A stretch of 64,000 nt of DNA from assembly GCA_905182985.1 (NCBI GenBank), contig CAJJDN010000029.1, positions 2,662 to 66,661 on the forward strand, written 5' to 3'. Each line of letters starts with the position of its first letter. Positions within the stretch are counted from its first letter, which is position 1. Both the position numbers and the translations under genes were made by a program. The notes under the pieces are model-generated. The model was given only the letters and a program-made list of their open reading frames with translations, was not told the origin of the DNA and ran no database searches. Below are positions 36,254 to 48,330 of the stretch, one piece after another. The stretch is from Paramecium sonneborni (taxonomy: Eukaryota; Ciliophora; Oligohymenophorea; Peniculida; Parameciidae).

Positions 36254-37163
36254 TCAAGAAAATCTAAATCCATTACATATTAAAGATTAGTTGGTTTGAT
36301 TTGTTTGATTAGTTCTATACTCAACTTAATCATCCCATGTTGATCTTTATTCACAGTATGTATTCTCATTTATTGAAATTGAATGATTACGAGATCGCTA
36401 ATTTATAAATTAAGTTAAATACATTTTTTATTTTTTAAATCGATTAACGTATAAATGAACTTTCTTGTTCTGTAGTTGTTGTTAATTTCTTTTTTGTGTT
36501 ATATAGTTTACTTTATATATCTTTCATTTATCTTTACAAATTAGGGTTAATTCTAGTAAAGAAACTTGTTATATCACTTTAATCTTGATTTACAATTGTA
36601 GATTCATCAAACTTGTTATTCGAAATTGGCTGTTGTTATTATTATTATTATTATTAAACTGCTCGAATTCTTGTTGTTGGATAAGAAGGGCTTTAGTTTC
36701 TTTTTCTTTATTGAAGAGTTTTATCATCATCATACTATTAATTTACCTAATATTCAATTATATTTTAATAATTAATGTTTTCTTTGTTGCTCAATTAATA
36801 TTCTAATTCTACAATCCTTTTTTATAGTTTCTCAATTTCTTTCTCATTACTTTTTTAAATTAATTTTATTTGATTTTCTTTTTCTACTAATTTACTTTCA
36901 AGTAATTTTATTTCTATTTATTAAGCATTAATAATATCTTATTATTTTTCTATTTCATTCTATTCATAATTCTTTTAAAATTTTTGAACAACATTTTCAT
37001 TTTATTATTGATTTAAAGTATTAATAAAAATTTCATTCATCTTTCTCAAATTCTCTTCTCTTTCTTTAGCTTCCTATATATACATATCTTAAATTTAAAT
37101 TTTCTATTGCAAAATAGCTTTTTCATTCTTCCATTCTAAAAACTAGATTCTTTCATCATTCAT
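36254..37163 (-). CDS. Coiled-coil protein with poly-Gln tract
   Basis: 294 residues with a 25-nt intron near 36400. Long heptad region: EWKNEKAILQQKIQIQDMYI, then LLESKLVEKENQIKLIQKSN and EKEIEKLQKRIVELEYQLSN. A run of nine Gln, written mainly with TAA, lies in the middle (AVQQQQQQQQQPISNN), followed by a Ser/Thr-rich tail. Reading the poly-Gln segment in another frame gives poly-Asn, but only the chosen frame continues naturally to the splice and TGA. No known domain. Confidence 0.7.
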
Positions 37164-37372
37164 TTCTTTTTAAATTTTTGAATATTTATATTAATTTTAT
37201 TTACTGTTATATTTTGATTTAATTTTAATCTTTTATTCCCTAAAAAGAAAGTTAGATCTAATAAAAATTCAATGAATAATAAAAGATTCATATATTTCTA
37301 TTTATCATAAATACATATAAGAATATTCTTAATTATTATTTTATTAGAAATTATAATAATCAATAATTAGTA

Positions 37373-38522
37373 ATGAATGATCAATTTCTCAATTGTAGAT
37401 TGTGTTCAACAGAATTTGATTAAGTCATTCATTTACCTAGGCTTTTAAATGAATGTGGACATACTATTTGTGAGAAATGCATAAAATAATAAGAAGGGCA
37501 TTTCAGATGTCCTGCAGATGAGTAATGTTCATTTTTACCATTCCAGAACACTTTATGAATATTCCATAGATGGTTTTCCAATCAATACAACTTTATTTAA
37601 ATTGATTTAACTAAAATAAAAACCTAAATTGAATGATCTTTTTAAAACACCTTAGATAAGTCTATACAACGATAATTCATCTCCAGATTCTACTATTTCT
37701 AAAAATAAATTTTAAGATTCTTAATTAACTCCTATCTCATTATAAAATACTATCTCTGATGGATAAAAATAAAGAGATGAGTTAATTTAGAAAATTGAAA
37801 ATAAATTTAATGATCTCATAACAAGATTAGAAATCAGAAAAATGGAATTATATAGTTAAATAGATATGAAATATGAATAATCTCCATTTTGTGTTTTATA
37901 AGTAGACTTTTAATTTTAGATGGATGTTCTGGTACCTAGATATGGAATCTTAAGAGAAGAATTATACAGTGATATTTAATTGAATAATTCTTAATAAAAA
38001 GAACAATTTCTAACATTTTCTAATAAAGATTCTGTTGATACAAACAGGTAAAGATCTCCATCAAAGAAGATTTTTGAGGAATTAAAATAAATTTACATAC
38101 GCCCTGCATTAGCTTTAGAAAAAACGAATGAATTAAAAAAAATTATTAAAGCAATGAATAGATCTGAGAATCTTGATATAATTAATTTAAAATCAAGAAA
38201 CTTAACAGATGATGATATAAAGATTTTTTCTGAATCATTAGCAATTACTATTTCAAACATAAGAGCAATATTTCTATCAAAAAATTAAATAACTGATTTA
38301 GGATTTAAATATTTGATTGATGCTTTATGGACGAATAAAACTATAAAGACTTTAAGATTGAAAAATAATCAATTAACAAATGAATGTTTGAAATATTTAA
38401 TTGAAATTTATGAAGATCAGAAGTATAATTCTTTATAATAAATTTATTTGTAAGGTAATCAAGTTACAAATGATGATTAAATTCAAGCATTGACAAAATT
38501 GGGTATATTAATATATAAATGA
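37373..38522 (+). CDS. RING finger / leucine-rich repeat protein
   Basis: 374 residues with a 25-nt intron at 37522-37546. The N-terminus is a C3HC4-type RING: CRLCSTEF, LNECGHTICEKCIKQQEG, then FRCPADE, with TLYEYSIDGFPINTTLFKLI just after the splice. A charged linker leads to C-terminal LRRs of the ribonuclease-inhibitor type: NIRAIFLSKNQITDLGFKYL, TIKTLRLKNNQLTNECLKYL, LQQIYLQGNQVTNDD. It is likely an E3 ubiquitin ligase with the LRRs choosing substrate; this is inference. An 18-nt GTAG...TTTAG stretch (37899-37916) could be an extra, very short in-frame intron. Confidence 0.85.
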
Positions 38523-38596
38523 ATATCTGAAAATTAATTTTTCTAAATTTTTTAATAAAGAATTACTTATAATTAAATTATTAATTAAACTCTTAC

Positions 38597-38901
38597 ATGG
38601 GCAAACTACATGGAACATTGGCAAAAGCCGGAAAAGTCAGAAAGTAAACACCAAAAGTTGAGAAGCAAGTGAGAAGACATAAAATTCCAAAAGGGAGAGC
38701 TTATAAAAGAATTTGCTTTAACAGAAGGTAAATCAACTATCAATAGTATAAAATAGATTTGGATCAGCAACCACTACTTAAGGACCATAATAAAAGAGAA
38801 AGGGTCCAAATTGGCATGCTGGAAGAAAAGAACTTATTGAAGAGGAAAGAAAGAAATAAGTTGAATAAAGAAGACAACGTAAGAAATAAGATGCTAAATG
38901 A
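38597..38901 (+). CDS. RPS30: Small-subunit ribosomal protein eS30
   Basis: 91 residues after a 29-nt intron (38728-38756). The start MGKLHGTLAKAGKVRKQTPK and KGRAYKRICFNRRFG match eS30 (K-V-H-G-S-L-A-R-A-G-K-V-R-x-Q-T-P-K in animals). Unlike FAU it carries no ubiquitin-like fusion. After the usual GP-x-(W/A) end it has a basic extension of roughly 30 residues (GRKELIEEERKKQVEQRRQR). It is part of the 40S subunit near the mRNA channel. Confidence 0.93.
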
Positions 38902-40487
38902 TGGCTAAAATGTCCTTAACATATAAAAAATAATCAAAATTCTTATTATTTTTCAATTTTACATATATTCAAAAATATATTATAAAGACTAACCAAAAAT
39001 AATTTTATTTAAATATTACAGAAGAGAATAGTTGTTATAAATTCAAAGTCTTTGTTATTATGAGTTAAAATGAGAATGAATAATCAATAATTAAGTGACC
39101 CAAAAGAGATGAAAATTTTTTACTCTCGCAATGTATTAATTAAATTACAATGTAAAATATAGAAGAAATAAGAAATAGACATGAAGATCATATTTGTTAT
39201 TTATAATACATTAAATAGGATTGACATATATTTTTAGTTTTTTGTGAATTTTTTAATGAATCCAAAAGCATATTAATAAGGATTTTATACTTTATTAATT
39301 GAGGGCATCTGTTCTAAATATTGATGATCTTATGGTTAAGTAGCTAGATTAAGATTTAACATTAATAGTGTAGCTAATTCACAAATTGCTCTAAAAAAGA
39401 ATTTATATAATTTTTTAAGTCAAATTAACTAGAGGTGGTTCTTCAAATTCCAAAGATTCAATTATGATTTCTCGTTTCCCAAAAAGATTCTTCAATAACT
39501 TTTAGTTTCCAATCTAATTCTTTTAATTTTACATTCATATTTTCTAGAATTGCTTTAAAAATATATTAGGATAGTACATAAAAACATTCGCTGTTAATAT
39601 AATTTATCTTGTTTCTATGTGATGACAATCATTATATTTATTAAATCTGGTTGATTCAATAATTTTCAGACAGATAAAAATTTTTAATCATGAACTTCTT
39701 TATCAAAATTATGTTTGATTCAAATAAGACTATATTATAGTTATTCTTTTTTAATCATATTAATATTATATAAATCACGTGATATATTGCTCAAAATCCA
39801 TAATGCTATCTTGATGATTGGAATATTTGATTGAAAAATAATAGAATTGCCATTGAACATTATTTCAACTTAAATTGATGTCGGAATTTCTTTTATCCAA
39901 AAATAGATATATTGACAAAAAATTTACATATTCTATTTTAAAATAGTATTTTTTTATTTAAATTATACTATTCATATCTAATCTTAGGAATATATATCTA
40001 AAATTTGAATTCTTCTGAGTTTATATTTTTAAGAAATTTCAAAGTATATAATTTTCAATTATTTCGAAAAATTAATATTTTATATTAAAATCAAAAAAAA
40101 TATTCTTTGCCGTGAGATAATTATTTGGTTAAAATTTTAGTTATTTAAGTTTGGAAAAAACCTAAATCAAAAATTATTAATAAACATGCATTTGATATGT
40201 TTAAACTCTATAATAAACTCTTTTATGCAAATTATAATTTAAATTTATTCATTTTATCATAAAAACTTTAATATATGCGTTATTTTTTATCAAAGGATAT
40301 TTTATCAAAAATTTGTCTATCTTCATAATTATCCTTACCAAATAATAATGGTTTTTATTTTTAAGTAAAGCCCAACTCATATGATGTATAAAAAATAAGT
40401 TTGAATCAAAGATAAAGAATTGTTCATATGAATATAAATTAATTACAAATTTATTTCTAATTAAACATAATAAAAATTAACACAAAA
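38902..40487. other. Longest intergenic stretch, possible gene remnant
   Basis: About 1.6 kb without a convincing gene, exceptional for this window. Around 39061-39260 two open plus-strand pieces (MSQNENEQSIIK, TGA, then PKRDENFLLSQCINQITMQN) and a further one near 39300-39560 look weakly coding but are broken by TGA without good intron borders. No family recognised. The remainder is plain A+T-rich DNA. Confidence 0.45.
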
Positions 40488-42144
40488 ATGTTAAATATAA
40501 ATTGGGAATATATACAATAATTTGATATCAAAAGAGTTACATTTGATGAACTTTAATTTCAAATGAATAACATCTATTAAGCTTAATTTACAGAGAGTAA
40601 TCGCAAAAATTATCTAAAGATGGTTAACCTCTTATAAATGATAATTTTTTATAATGAGTACTGCAATTTTTAAATTAAAGAAACTAAATCTTAATTAGAT
40701 TCTGATATTAATAAAGTTGATTAAGAGATTCTAGAGAAAGAGTAAAGGTTATTAAAAAGCAAGAGATATTATTAAAAATGTAAAATATATAAAGAAGAAT
40801 TAAAAAAGAAATTAAAATTAAAGCCTAAAAAAGTTTATGGATGTTTGCATTGTAATAATGAATTTTAAAATACTATTTTATTGGATAGACATATGGAAAT
40901 TCATAAAGAACCTCCAAATATAACTCCATAAATTTTAGCCATCTAGAAAGAATTATAATAATAATTAATATATTTGTATTAGGCCAAACAACAAAGAAAA
41001 TAGTTAGAATTTTAGAAAGAAGATTTAAAATGTGGAATGTTAGCAGCTGCAGGTATTAAAAAGTAATAATTGTTTTTTAGAAAGAAATTAAGTATTATTA
41101 TCTAATGAAAAAATCAATTAGATTTAAAAGATTTATATATAAAAAGTAAAATAATTGGAATCAGTATTAAAACATTTAAATGAGTAGAATGATAAATATT
41201 AATATCAAAATGAATGGTTGGATAATCTTGAAGAAGGGATTAAAGAATCGTTGAATTTAAAGAGAGAATAAGAAAAACTTTTACAAACCTAAGTCAATAT
41301 TTAATAATAATAATCGTCTAATCTTTTGAAAAGTTAAAGATCCTTTTAGCTTTCAAAAAAAGAATTAAAAGCTCAAAGTAATACAAACTTTAAACCATAA
41401 TCATAAATTTTTATTTAATCATAGGTTGGTGGATCAAACCATCTATTTCGTAGATCTAAAGATGGAATGGAATATACTTCTGATGACTCTCCAAAAGAAG
41501 AAATAATTATAGAAGAAGAGGATATGATTAAAGAACAAATTGATCATAGAAAAAATTAATCTAGCCTTTCATCAAAATTAAAGCCAAAACATTCTAAAAA
41601 TACATCTGGAGTATCATTTTAAGAAAGCAATTTAAAATACCTAACTAAATTTGAATAATATGAATACAGATATTAAGAATTCAATACTCTGGTTACAGAA
41701 ATGCTTTTGAATAGATATTATTTGAGAAGAACTTAGTTCGATTAAAATTTAATAGAAAAGGAAAAATAAAAGTTGATTGCTTAATTTGATGATTTGAATG
41801 AAATAGATGATTTAGAAGATGTATTAAAATAATTATAAACATAAACTAAAGGATTTGATAAAAGAAAAAGATATCAAATAAAAAAGAAAATATTATATTA
41901 ATAAGATTAAAAGGAGAATTAGAAAAAAGAAAATACCATAACTACTTTGGATTCAAGTAGTGAAGATGAAGTAAGCAACAAAGAAAAAGATGAAAATGAT
42001 GAACTCAAAAATACTTAATAATTTGAATTAAGAAAATTTCCTTTTCAAATCACAGGAGGAGATCTCGAAAATGGAAATTAACAGTTTTTATACCAAGATC
42101 CATCATAAGGATATGGAGTTAATACATTTAGTATAAATTATTGA
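40488..42144 (+). CDS. DZIP1/Iguana-like C2H2 zinc-finger protein
   Basis: 542 residues with a 28-nt intron at 41053-41080. The N-terminus INWEYIQQFDIKRVTFDELQ and YLKMVNLLQMIIFYNEYC match the DZIP1 N-terminal domain (I-D-W-R ... D-V-D ... QLIIEYLLHSQEYL in animals). One C2H2 finger follows: YGCLHCNNEF ... LLDRHMEIHK. Then long coiled coils (NEWLDNLEEGIKESLNLKRE) and an acidic, Ser-rich tail. DZIP1 proteins act at the basal body or transition zone in ciliogenesis and Hedgehog signalling; only the ciliary role would apply here. Confidence 0.72.
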
Positions 42145-42850
42145 ATAAAATAATTATTATAAATATACATTAAAATCGAAAATAATAATCTCCCTTATTC
42201 TATCTCATTTTTATAATTCACTTATATTACTTTATACTAAAATCAAAAATTTAGTTCTTGTGCTTTCTTTGCATTGAATTTAGTTAATAATATTACTAAA
42301 GTAAACCTTTGTTGTTTTAATTCATCCAGTTTTTCATATTAAAAAACAAAATAATTATTAGTATTTACACTTCACTTAAGATTAATTGAATTTTAAGGGT
42401 TCATCTATCCTATAAGGCTAGAGGATAAATATTAAATTAACTTACTATCATTGGTCTCAAAGCGAAAATATTAAATTATATAAATAAAAATTATAAAAAA
42501 AATTTTATACTAAAATCAAATAAATTATTCTTGGAACTCCTAACAAGAGTATTACTTATTTTTTCTATCAGTAAATAATGTATATTTTATAATGGCTTAA
42601 AAAGCATTTTTTAATACTAAAATAAAATAAATTATTCTAATTTTAAATTTATTGATAGAAAAAAGTGGGTAATTAAAATATAAAAATATATTCTTAATAA
42701 TTGTGATTCATTAAAAGAATTCAAAATAATATAATCTAAAATTTGGATTATTTTATTGTTTAAAGAAGTTTTTAAAAATGAATATATTTGTTTCTTTGAA
42801 GATTAATATCAATAATACTAATTTTGTTAAATGAACGATGTAAATATAGA
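42145..42850. other. Intergenic between convergent genes, nothing recognised
   Basis: About 700 bp between the DZIP1-like stop (plus) and the GST stop (minus). A+T-rich, TGA in all frames, no repeat or RNA signature seen. Confidence 0.5.
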
Positions 42851-43594
42851 TCATTATATCAATCCTTTAATAAAGTCATTCAAGGGAGCATTTTTAATCA
42901 TACCATAGAACATTTAATTTGCTTACTTGATTTATGGTAATTAAGACATATGTTAAACATAATTTTTAAGACCTGGGAATTTATCAAAGCTATAATTGAA
43001 TGCAAAAAGTGCTTACAATTCAAAAATTAAACTAAAATAAGAATTTTGGATACCTTAAATCAGCAATTGTCATTTTAGGTTAATTTTAAACATATTTAAA
43101 TTTGCCTTAACCTAAAAATACATATTCAATAAATTAAAGAATAGATTCCATTTCTTTTTCTTATGCGTCTTAATCTGGAGGGGCAGGTTTATTCATCATT
43201 TTAGGTCCAATAATATATGTAAAAATAAACTTAGAAACAATTTTAGTGCCAGTATGATGCCAATCTAAATAACATTCAATTTTAGCAATTTCTTAAGGAT
43301 CCTAAAATAAAGATAATAATAAAAAGTTACTTTAGGATAAAAATCATGCAACTGATATTTATTAACAATGTATCTAAGAATAGCATGACTCTCAAACAAT
43401 TTGAATCCATCATCCTCTAAAGCTGGTACAGATTAACATGGATTAATTGCTGTGTATTCTGGTGTAAGGTTTTCTTATTTTTGGATGTCTACTATTTTTG
43501 CTGTATGTGGAACATTTCCCAAAGTTAACAAAGTAAGTACAGCTCTAGAAGGCATAGATATGGGATTGTAGTAAAATGTTAGTGTGTTACTCAT
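42851..43594 (-). CDS. Glutathione S-transferase, theta-like
   Basis: 230 residues, introns at 43302-43330 (29 nt) and 43032-43053 (22). The N-terminal thioredoxin-like domain starts LTFYYNPISMPSRAVLTLLT; the Ser of SMPSRA is the likely catalytic residue of theta-type enzymes. INPCQSVPALEDDGFKLFES holds the cis-Pro (V-P-A-L) and the E-S pair that contacts glutathione. Helical C-terminal domain: KIECYLDWHHTGTKIVSKFI, KMTIADLRSLIFELQALFAF. It would conjugate glutathione to electrophiles in the cytosol. Full length for the family. Confidence 0.9.
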
Positions 43595-43683
43595 ATTGAT
43601 ATATGGATATTAAAATAATTATACAAAATGTTTGATTAAACATATAATATAAATAATTGTTTTATAAGAATTTAGAATATTCT

Positions 43684-44646
43684 TCATATCTTATTATTAA
43701 CATATTATTTTAATATTTCTGCACAAGTCATATTGAAAGTTGTTAGAGAACCTGCATACAAGCATCTCATAACATATCCTCTAAATAAAGCTTATATCCC
43801 TTCATCTATAAGTATTCTCCAAATTCCATGCAATTAATTTTTATAATTGAAACATCCTATGTCTGATTAATTTTGCATTAATTTTCGAGATTAAATTTAG
43901 ATTCTCATTTTACTAACTGAAAGAGGCTATGTTAAGATCGATGAAAAAAAGAATGCACCTAAAGAAGATAACAAAGCATTATTATTAGTCTATTCTTTAA
44001 TTCAATACCATATTAATACCCTTTAAATATTCAAAACTGGCAAAATACAAAGCACTATATGGGCCAAAAAATCCTAATGTGGCTCCAAATCCTATTTATT
44101 AAATACTTGATTAAACCTCTGTATAAGCCTAATATTCCTTCCTACTTGACTATTTATATAACAGCATCAATAGATCCACTATAATTATGATGTCCAAGTT
44201 TTTTTTAAACTTATAATCTTTCCTTTACAACATCTATTGGAAGCCATAGTACACCACTTATAGTTTCAGCTAATAGTCCACAGCAAAGATGTAATAATAG
44301 TTTTGATTCTATTTTATTGCTTATTTAAATCTTAAAATATTAATAAGAAGTCAAATATAAAGAAAATGCAGGTCCACTACCTATCTTTATTAATTAATAT
44401 TGTTACTATTGCAATCAAACCACCTTTATAAAATTGTTTAATTCCACCTTATTAGTAAACACTTTTAAATGTTTTTTTAACATCATTTAAATTCATTTGT
44501 ATTGGTCTTCTTTCCACCTTTAATTAATTAATCAAATTAAACTTTACATAAAACTATGCCTTCACTGTATCTAAAGGATAACATAAGAATTTTCCTATTA
44601 TTCCTGATACTGCACTTGCTATTGATTCTGTTAATAAAGAATTCAT
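43684..44646 (-). CDS. Mitochondrial carrier family (SLC25) protein
   Basis: 296 residues, three introns (44385-44406 and two of 25 nt). Three carrier repeats each show the P-x-(D/S)-x-x-K-x-(R/K) signature: CYPLDTVKAQFYVK, WLPIDVVKERLQVQKK and TQPLSVSKMRIQIQ. Helices include GIIGKFLCYP and GLLAETISGVLWLP, with FYKGG and LYRGFGATLGFFGP G-x-x-x-G/aromatic loops and ALFRGYVMRCLYAG. It sits in the mitochondrial inner membrane; the transported metabolite cannot be read from the sequence, though the form resembles SAM/amino-acid-type carriers. It ends about 90 bp before the GST gene start on the same strand. Confidence 0.9.
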
Positions 44647-44718
44647 AAAATTTAATATTTATATTAAAAAATTACAGAACCAAAAATAAAAGAATTAAAA
44701 AAAAGTATTAACTCATTG

Positions 44719-45196
44719 TCATTATATTTTACCATACTATTGTCTAAGAAAATCTGTTTAGTATTTAGTAATTACTATATTTTTTTTAGTTTTCTTTTTA
44801 ATGGAATTCTATTTATAATTTTGATTATTTTAATTGTTTGATTCTAGTGGCTATGATAAATACTTTTAAGGTATATTCATATATTTCATTCTCACTTTAT
44901 TATTAAATAATTTTACTTTATTCTACAATTTTTCTTAATTCACTAATTTCTTTCAAATAATCATCTTCAGTCTCAATAATTATTTTTCTTGGACTGTCAA
45001 GTTGATTTTCCTCTTCTATTTATTCTTCAATTGCTGTGATATTTAAATAAATAGATTTACGAGATTGTGGAAAATAAAATGCAGTTTTCTCATATCTAGG
45101 AGATATCACTAGATCATTCTATTAACAAATCAATTATTTATAAGCCATAATTAAATCTGAAGCAACTTTAGATATATTTGGACTGTCATTCTTCAT
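44719..45196 (-). CDS. Small coiled-coil protein
   Basis: 151 residues with a 22-nt intron (44754-44775) that leads to the ending FLRQQYGKIQ. Begins MKNDSPNISKVASDLIMAYK, contains SPRYEKTAFYFPQSRKS and coiled-coil DDYLKEISELRKIVEQSKII. No family recognised. It is divergent from CFAP263 with only 32 bp between start codons, so the two are likely co-expressed; this hints at a ciliary role but does not prove it. Confidence 0.65.
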
Positions 45197-45228
45197 CGTT
45201 AAAATCTAATATAATTATTTTAATTAAA
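45197..45228. promoter_or_regulatory. 32-bp bidirectional promoter interval
   Basis: Only 32 bp of A+T-rich DNA separate the two start codons of divergent genes. Both 5'UTRs and promoter elements must fit here or extend into the neighbouring coding regions. No specific element recognised. Confidence 0.6.
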
Positions 45229-46411
45229 ATGATACCTGAATAATAACAGGGAATAACAGAGGAAGAGAAAGAACTTATTCTTATTGAAGAATTATCATAA
45301 AAATTAGAAGGTTTATATAAGGATATGGAATAAATAAGAAGAGAAAATCTTTTATTTGAATCATATATTATGCGAAACTCCAAAGATTTATAGAGAGAAG
45401 ATGAAGCAGAAGATAAAAAATAGAAAAATAAAAAAAAAAATTAACTTGTTGATAAAAAAGTAAACTAAATCTCAGATTACATTAGACAATGTAATTGACA
45501 AATGAAGAAAAATATGAAATTGCATAATTTGAAAGTGATACATTAAAAAAGAATATTGAAGAAGGAAGAATTAGATCTGATTAAATATTAGAAACTTTAA
45601 GAGTATTTTATTTTATATAATATTTAGGCTATATTAGAAGAAACAGATAAAGCAATAACTGAAATTAGAAAGGATGCTTTTGATTTTTAAAGAGAAATAT
45701 TATTTGCTGGTGAAAATACTAGAACTGGAAAAATAGAGGCAGAAAGAATAGAAAAGTATTTCAAAGAAAAATTAGCATAAAAAGTATTTAAAATTATATT
45801 TTTATTTTTAGGATGCATAAATTGAAAAATATAAATAAAAAAAAACCAATATTGAATAATAAATTACAAAAACAAGCAATTAAATTTAAAAAAAAGAAGA
45901 AATGGGAGATGATTTAAAATTTATTGATTTTCATCAATTATAAATTGAAAATAAAAAATATGTTAAATAAATAGATGAAAAAAATAAAAAACTACTTGGA
46001 TTAAAAATTGCTACTGGTAAAATATCTTCTGTCTTAATTGAGGAAAGAAATTAACTTTAAAATGAAATAGATTAATGCAATAAACTTATTTAAGAAATAG
46101 ATGACAAAAATAAAAAAACTGCTAAAACCTAAGAATAAACAAAAAAAGTCAAAGTTTAAATATCATCTTTAACAGAAAAGAAGAAAAAGTTTGCAATCTA
46201 ACTTGAATAAGTAAATAATGCTACAAATGAAGATATTCCTAAAGTAATTTTTATTTTAATTGAATAGGCTATGACCTATGTATTGTAAAAAAGAAAAGAA
46301 GAAGAACTTGTATATAAAATTAGAAATACAAATCGTAAAATTGAAATAGCAGAATTAGCTTATCAAAAAGCATGTAAAGCATTAGGTCTGAATCCATTAT
46401 TATAATAATGA
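45229..46411 (+). CDS. CFAP263: CFAP263 / CCDC113-like axonemal coiled-coil protein
   Basis: 359 residues, introns at 45460-45485, 45603-45627, 45784-45811 and 46244-46267. The C-terminal two thirds match the CCDC113/CCDC96 domain: RTGKIEAERIEKYFKEKLAQ, KKEEMGDDLKFIDFHQLQIE, NKKLLGLKIATGKISSVL, AMTYVLQKRKEEELVYKIRN and NRKIEIAELAYQKACKALGL. Length matches CCDC113 (about 377) and not the longer CCDC96. Relatives bridge radial spoke 3 and the N-DRC in motile cilia. The fourth intron (24 nt, phase 0) lacks an in-frame TGA, so retention would add eight residues without stopping translation. Confidence 0.88.
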
Positions 46412-46552
46412 TCTTCATAAAATTTTAATTAAAAATAAAAGAGTTATCTACTTATTACTTATATATTAAACTAAATTTAAAGTCTATTTTTCACCTCTAA
46501 ATGTTATAGCTTTTATAAAATATTTATAATCAATAACTATTTAGAGTTTATT

Positions 46553-47518
46553 ATGAAAATTATCAAAACAATTACTTAAAAATTAAACAATTACTCCTAT
46601 TCAAAAAATATCAATGGCTCTTAAATTTTGTTAGGATATGAAGATGAATACAAAGGTTTTTAAATATAAAAAGGATAATATCTAGATTCATATATAAAAA
46701 ATGTTGACCTATTTAAAACATGCTTAGTAGAAACAATCAAAGATTGTAAATCTAAAGAAATGAAAGCAATATGGATTTAATTAGATTAAAATTAGTTAAC
46801 TCTTGCTGAAAAATTAATTGAGTTAGGATTTTAGATGCATCATTGTACATAAAACTATTTATTGTTTTCATAATGGATTGTTTAAAATTATAAAAGTCAA
46901 TTACCAAATTATACTACTCATTCTGTTGGTGCTGGAGGCTTAATCATTAATAAAAATTAAATTTTATTAATTTAAGAGAAAAATGGATTATATAAAGATG
47001 AATGGTCAATACCTGGAGGTTTAGTAAATGATGGAGAATTAATTATTGAAGCAGCTGCAAGAGAAGTTAAAGAAGAAGCTGGTTTAGATGTTGAACCATA
47101 TGATTGCTTTTTAATTAGAGATTTACCCATAGCAAATTAATATTAAGGAGATCTATATTTTATAATTTTAATGAAGTTAAAAAGTCCTGAATAATCTATT
47201 CAAATTTAAGAATAAGAAATCAAAAATTTTAGGTGGGTTGATTTGAATAATTTAGAATAAGTATAATATATAAATCTATATAGTTTTATTAAAACAATAA
47301 ATTTGGAATGGTTTAAAGCAAGTTAATGGAATCTTTAATTTAATGGAATAAATCAAATAAATCGTTTAGTTAATTTTTTAGTTTAGATTCTTAACCAAGA
47401 GAAATGTATGGAACAATTAAGAAATATTGTTTATTTAAACCAAACTAAAGAATAGATAAATGAATTTCATTTTTAATTTTTACCATCATTTTTACTCCAT
47501 TTTTAATAATATTTTTGA
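46553..47518 (+). CDS. Nudix hydrolase, NUDT6-like
   Basis: 321 residues, intronless. The N-terminal domain is of the NUDT6/plant NUDT8 type ([54 protein letters not shown]). The Nudix box follows: [20 protein letters not shown] then EAG, i.e. G-x5-E-x7-R-E-x2-E-E, with all metal-binding Glu present. An extra ~110-residue C-terminal tail is rich in Asn/Gln. It would hydrolyse a nucleoside-diphosphate-linked substrate; which one is unknown. A decayed tandem copy lies directly downstream. Confidence 0.9.
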
Positions 47519-47766
47519 ACTTCAAAAAATATTAATTTGAAGATTGTTTTATTTATATTATGAATTCTAAATAATAATTCTATTGAGAATATTATTTCAA
47601 AATTGGTTTTCAGATAAATTTTTTATTTAATTTGGAAAATTTTAGTACTATTATTATTATTTCTAGAAAAAGAAATAATTAAAAAAATTATATATAACAT
47701 CAAATAAATTTTCATACTTAAATGATCAAAAAAATATAGCATTTATCATTTTTTATTAAATGCACA

Positions 47767-48232
47767 ATGAAAATCTCAAATTAGTAGATGACTAATTTTT
47801 CAAAATTGAGAAAAGATTTTAATTTTAAATCAATATTGATTAATTTATATAAAATTTATTGGAAACGATAAAAAGTCGAAAATAAAATAAATTGAAAGTA
47901 ATATGGATTTAATTGGTTTTGTTTAGCTGAAAAATTAATTGAAAAATAATTTTACAAGAAAATAGAATAAAATTGAACTATAGATGTAAAAATTTTTTTG
48001 AACAGAAAAATTATTTATTGAATATTTTCAGTTGATTATTTCAAATGAAATTAGATTGTCAGTTTAAACTAATTATAATGTTGATGTTGGAAGATTAACA
48101 ATAAATAACAATAAAATTTAATTAATTTAAGAGAAAAATGATTTTAAATAATTTCAGGTGAATTAATTGATGATGTATAATTAATAGAATATAATATTTA
48201 AGTAGAAAAAAGTTTAAATGTTCAGCAATCAA
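47767..48232 (+). pseudogene. Decayed tandem copy of the Nudix gene
   Basis: The region follows the upstream Nudix gene in order but with many indels and substitutions. Both copies share blocks such as AATATGGATTTAATT, GCTGAAAAATTAATTGA, ATTTAATTAATTTAAGAG (as TAAATTTTATTAATTTAAGA upstream) and a degraded Nudix-box stretch. No frame stays open for long and the REVKEE core is lost. It is an old tandem duplicate now without function. About 250 bp of plain spacer (47519-47766) precedes it. Confidence 0.75.
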
Positions 48233-48330
48233 TTTTTTAGAACACATATGATTTCAATAATAATATATTATAAAGAAAAAATATTGTTTAATTAAGTCTA
48301 ATTTATGAATAATAATAAAAATAAAATAAT

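Noticed and set aside
36400..36800. Alternative frame giving poly-Asn (EFEQFNNN)
   Set aside because: That frame needs an unsupported splice and ends in low-quality sequence; the poly-Gln frame continues to a good intron and TGA.
36585..36806. Plus-strand Leu-rich ORF with a run of Leu codons
   Set aside because: It is the complement of the poly-Gln tract in the minus coiled-coil gene.
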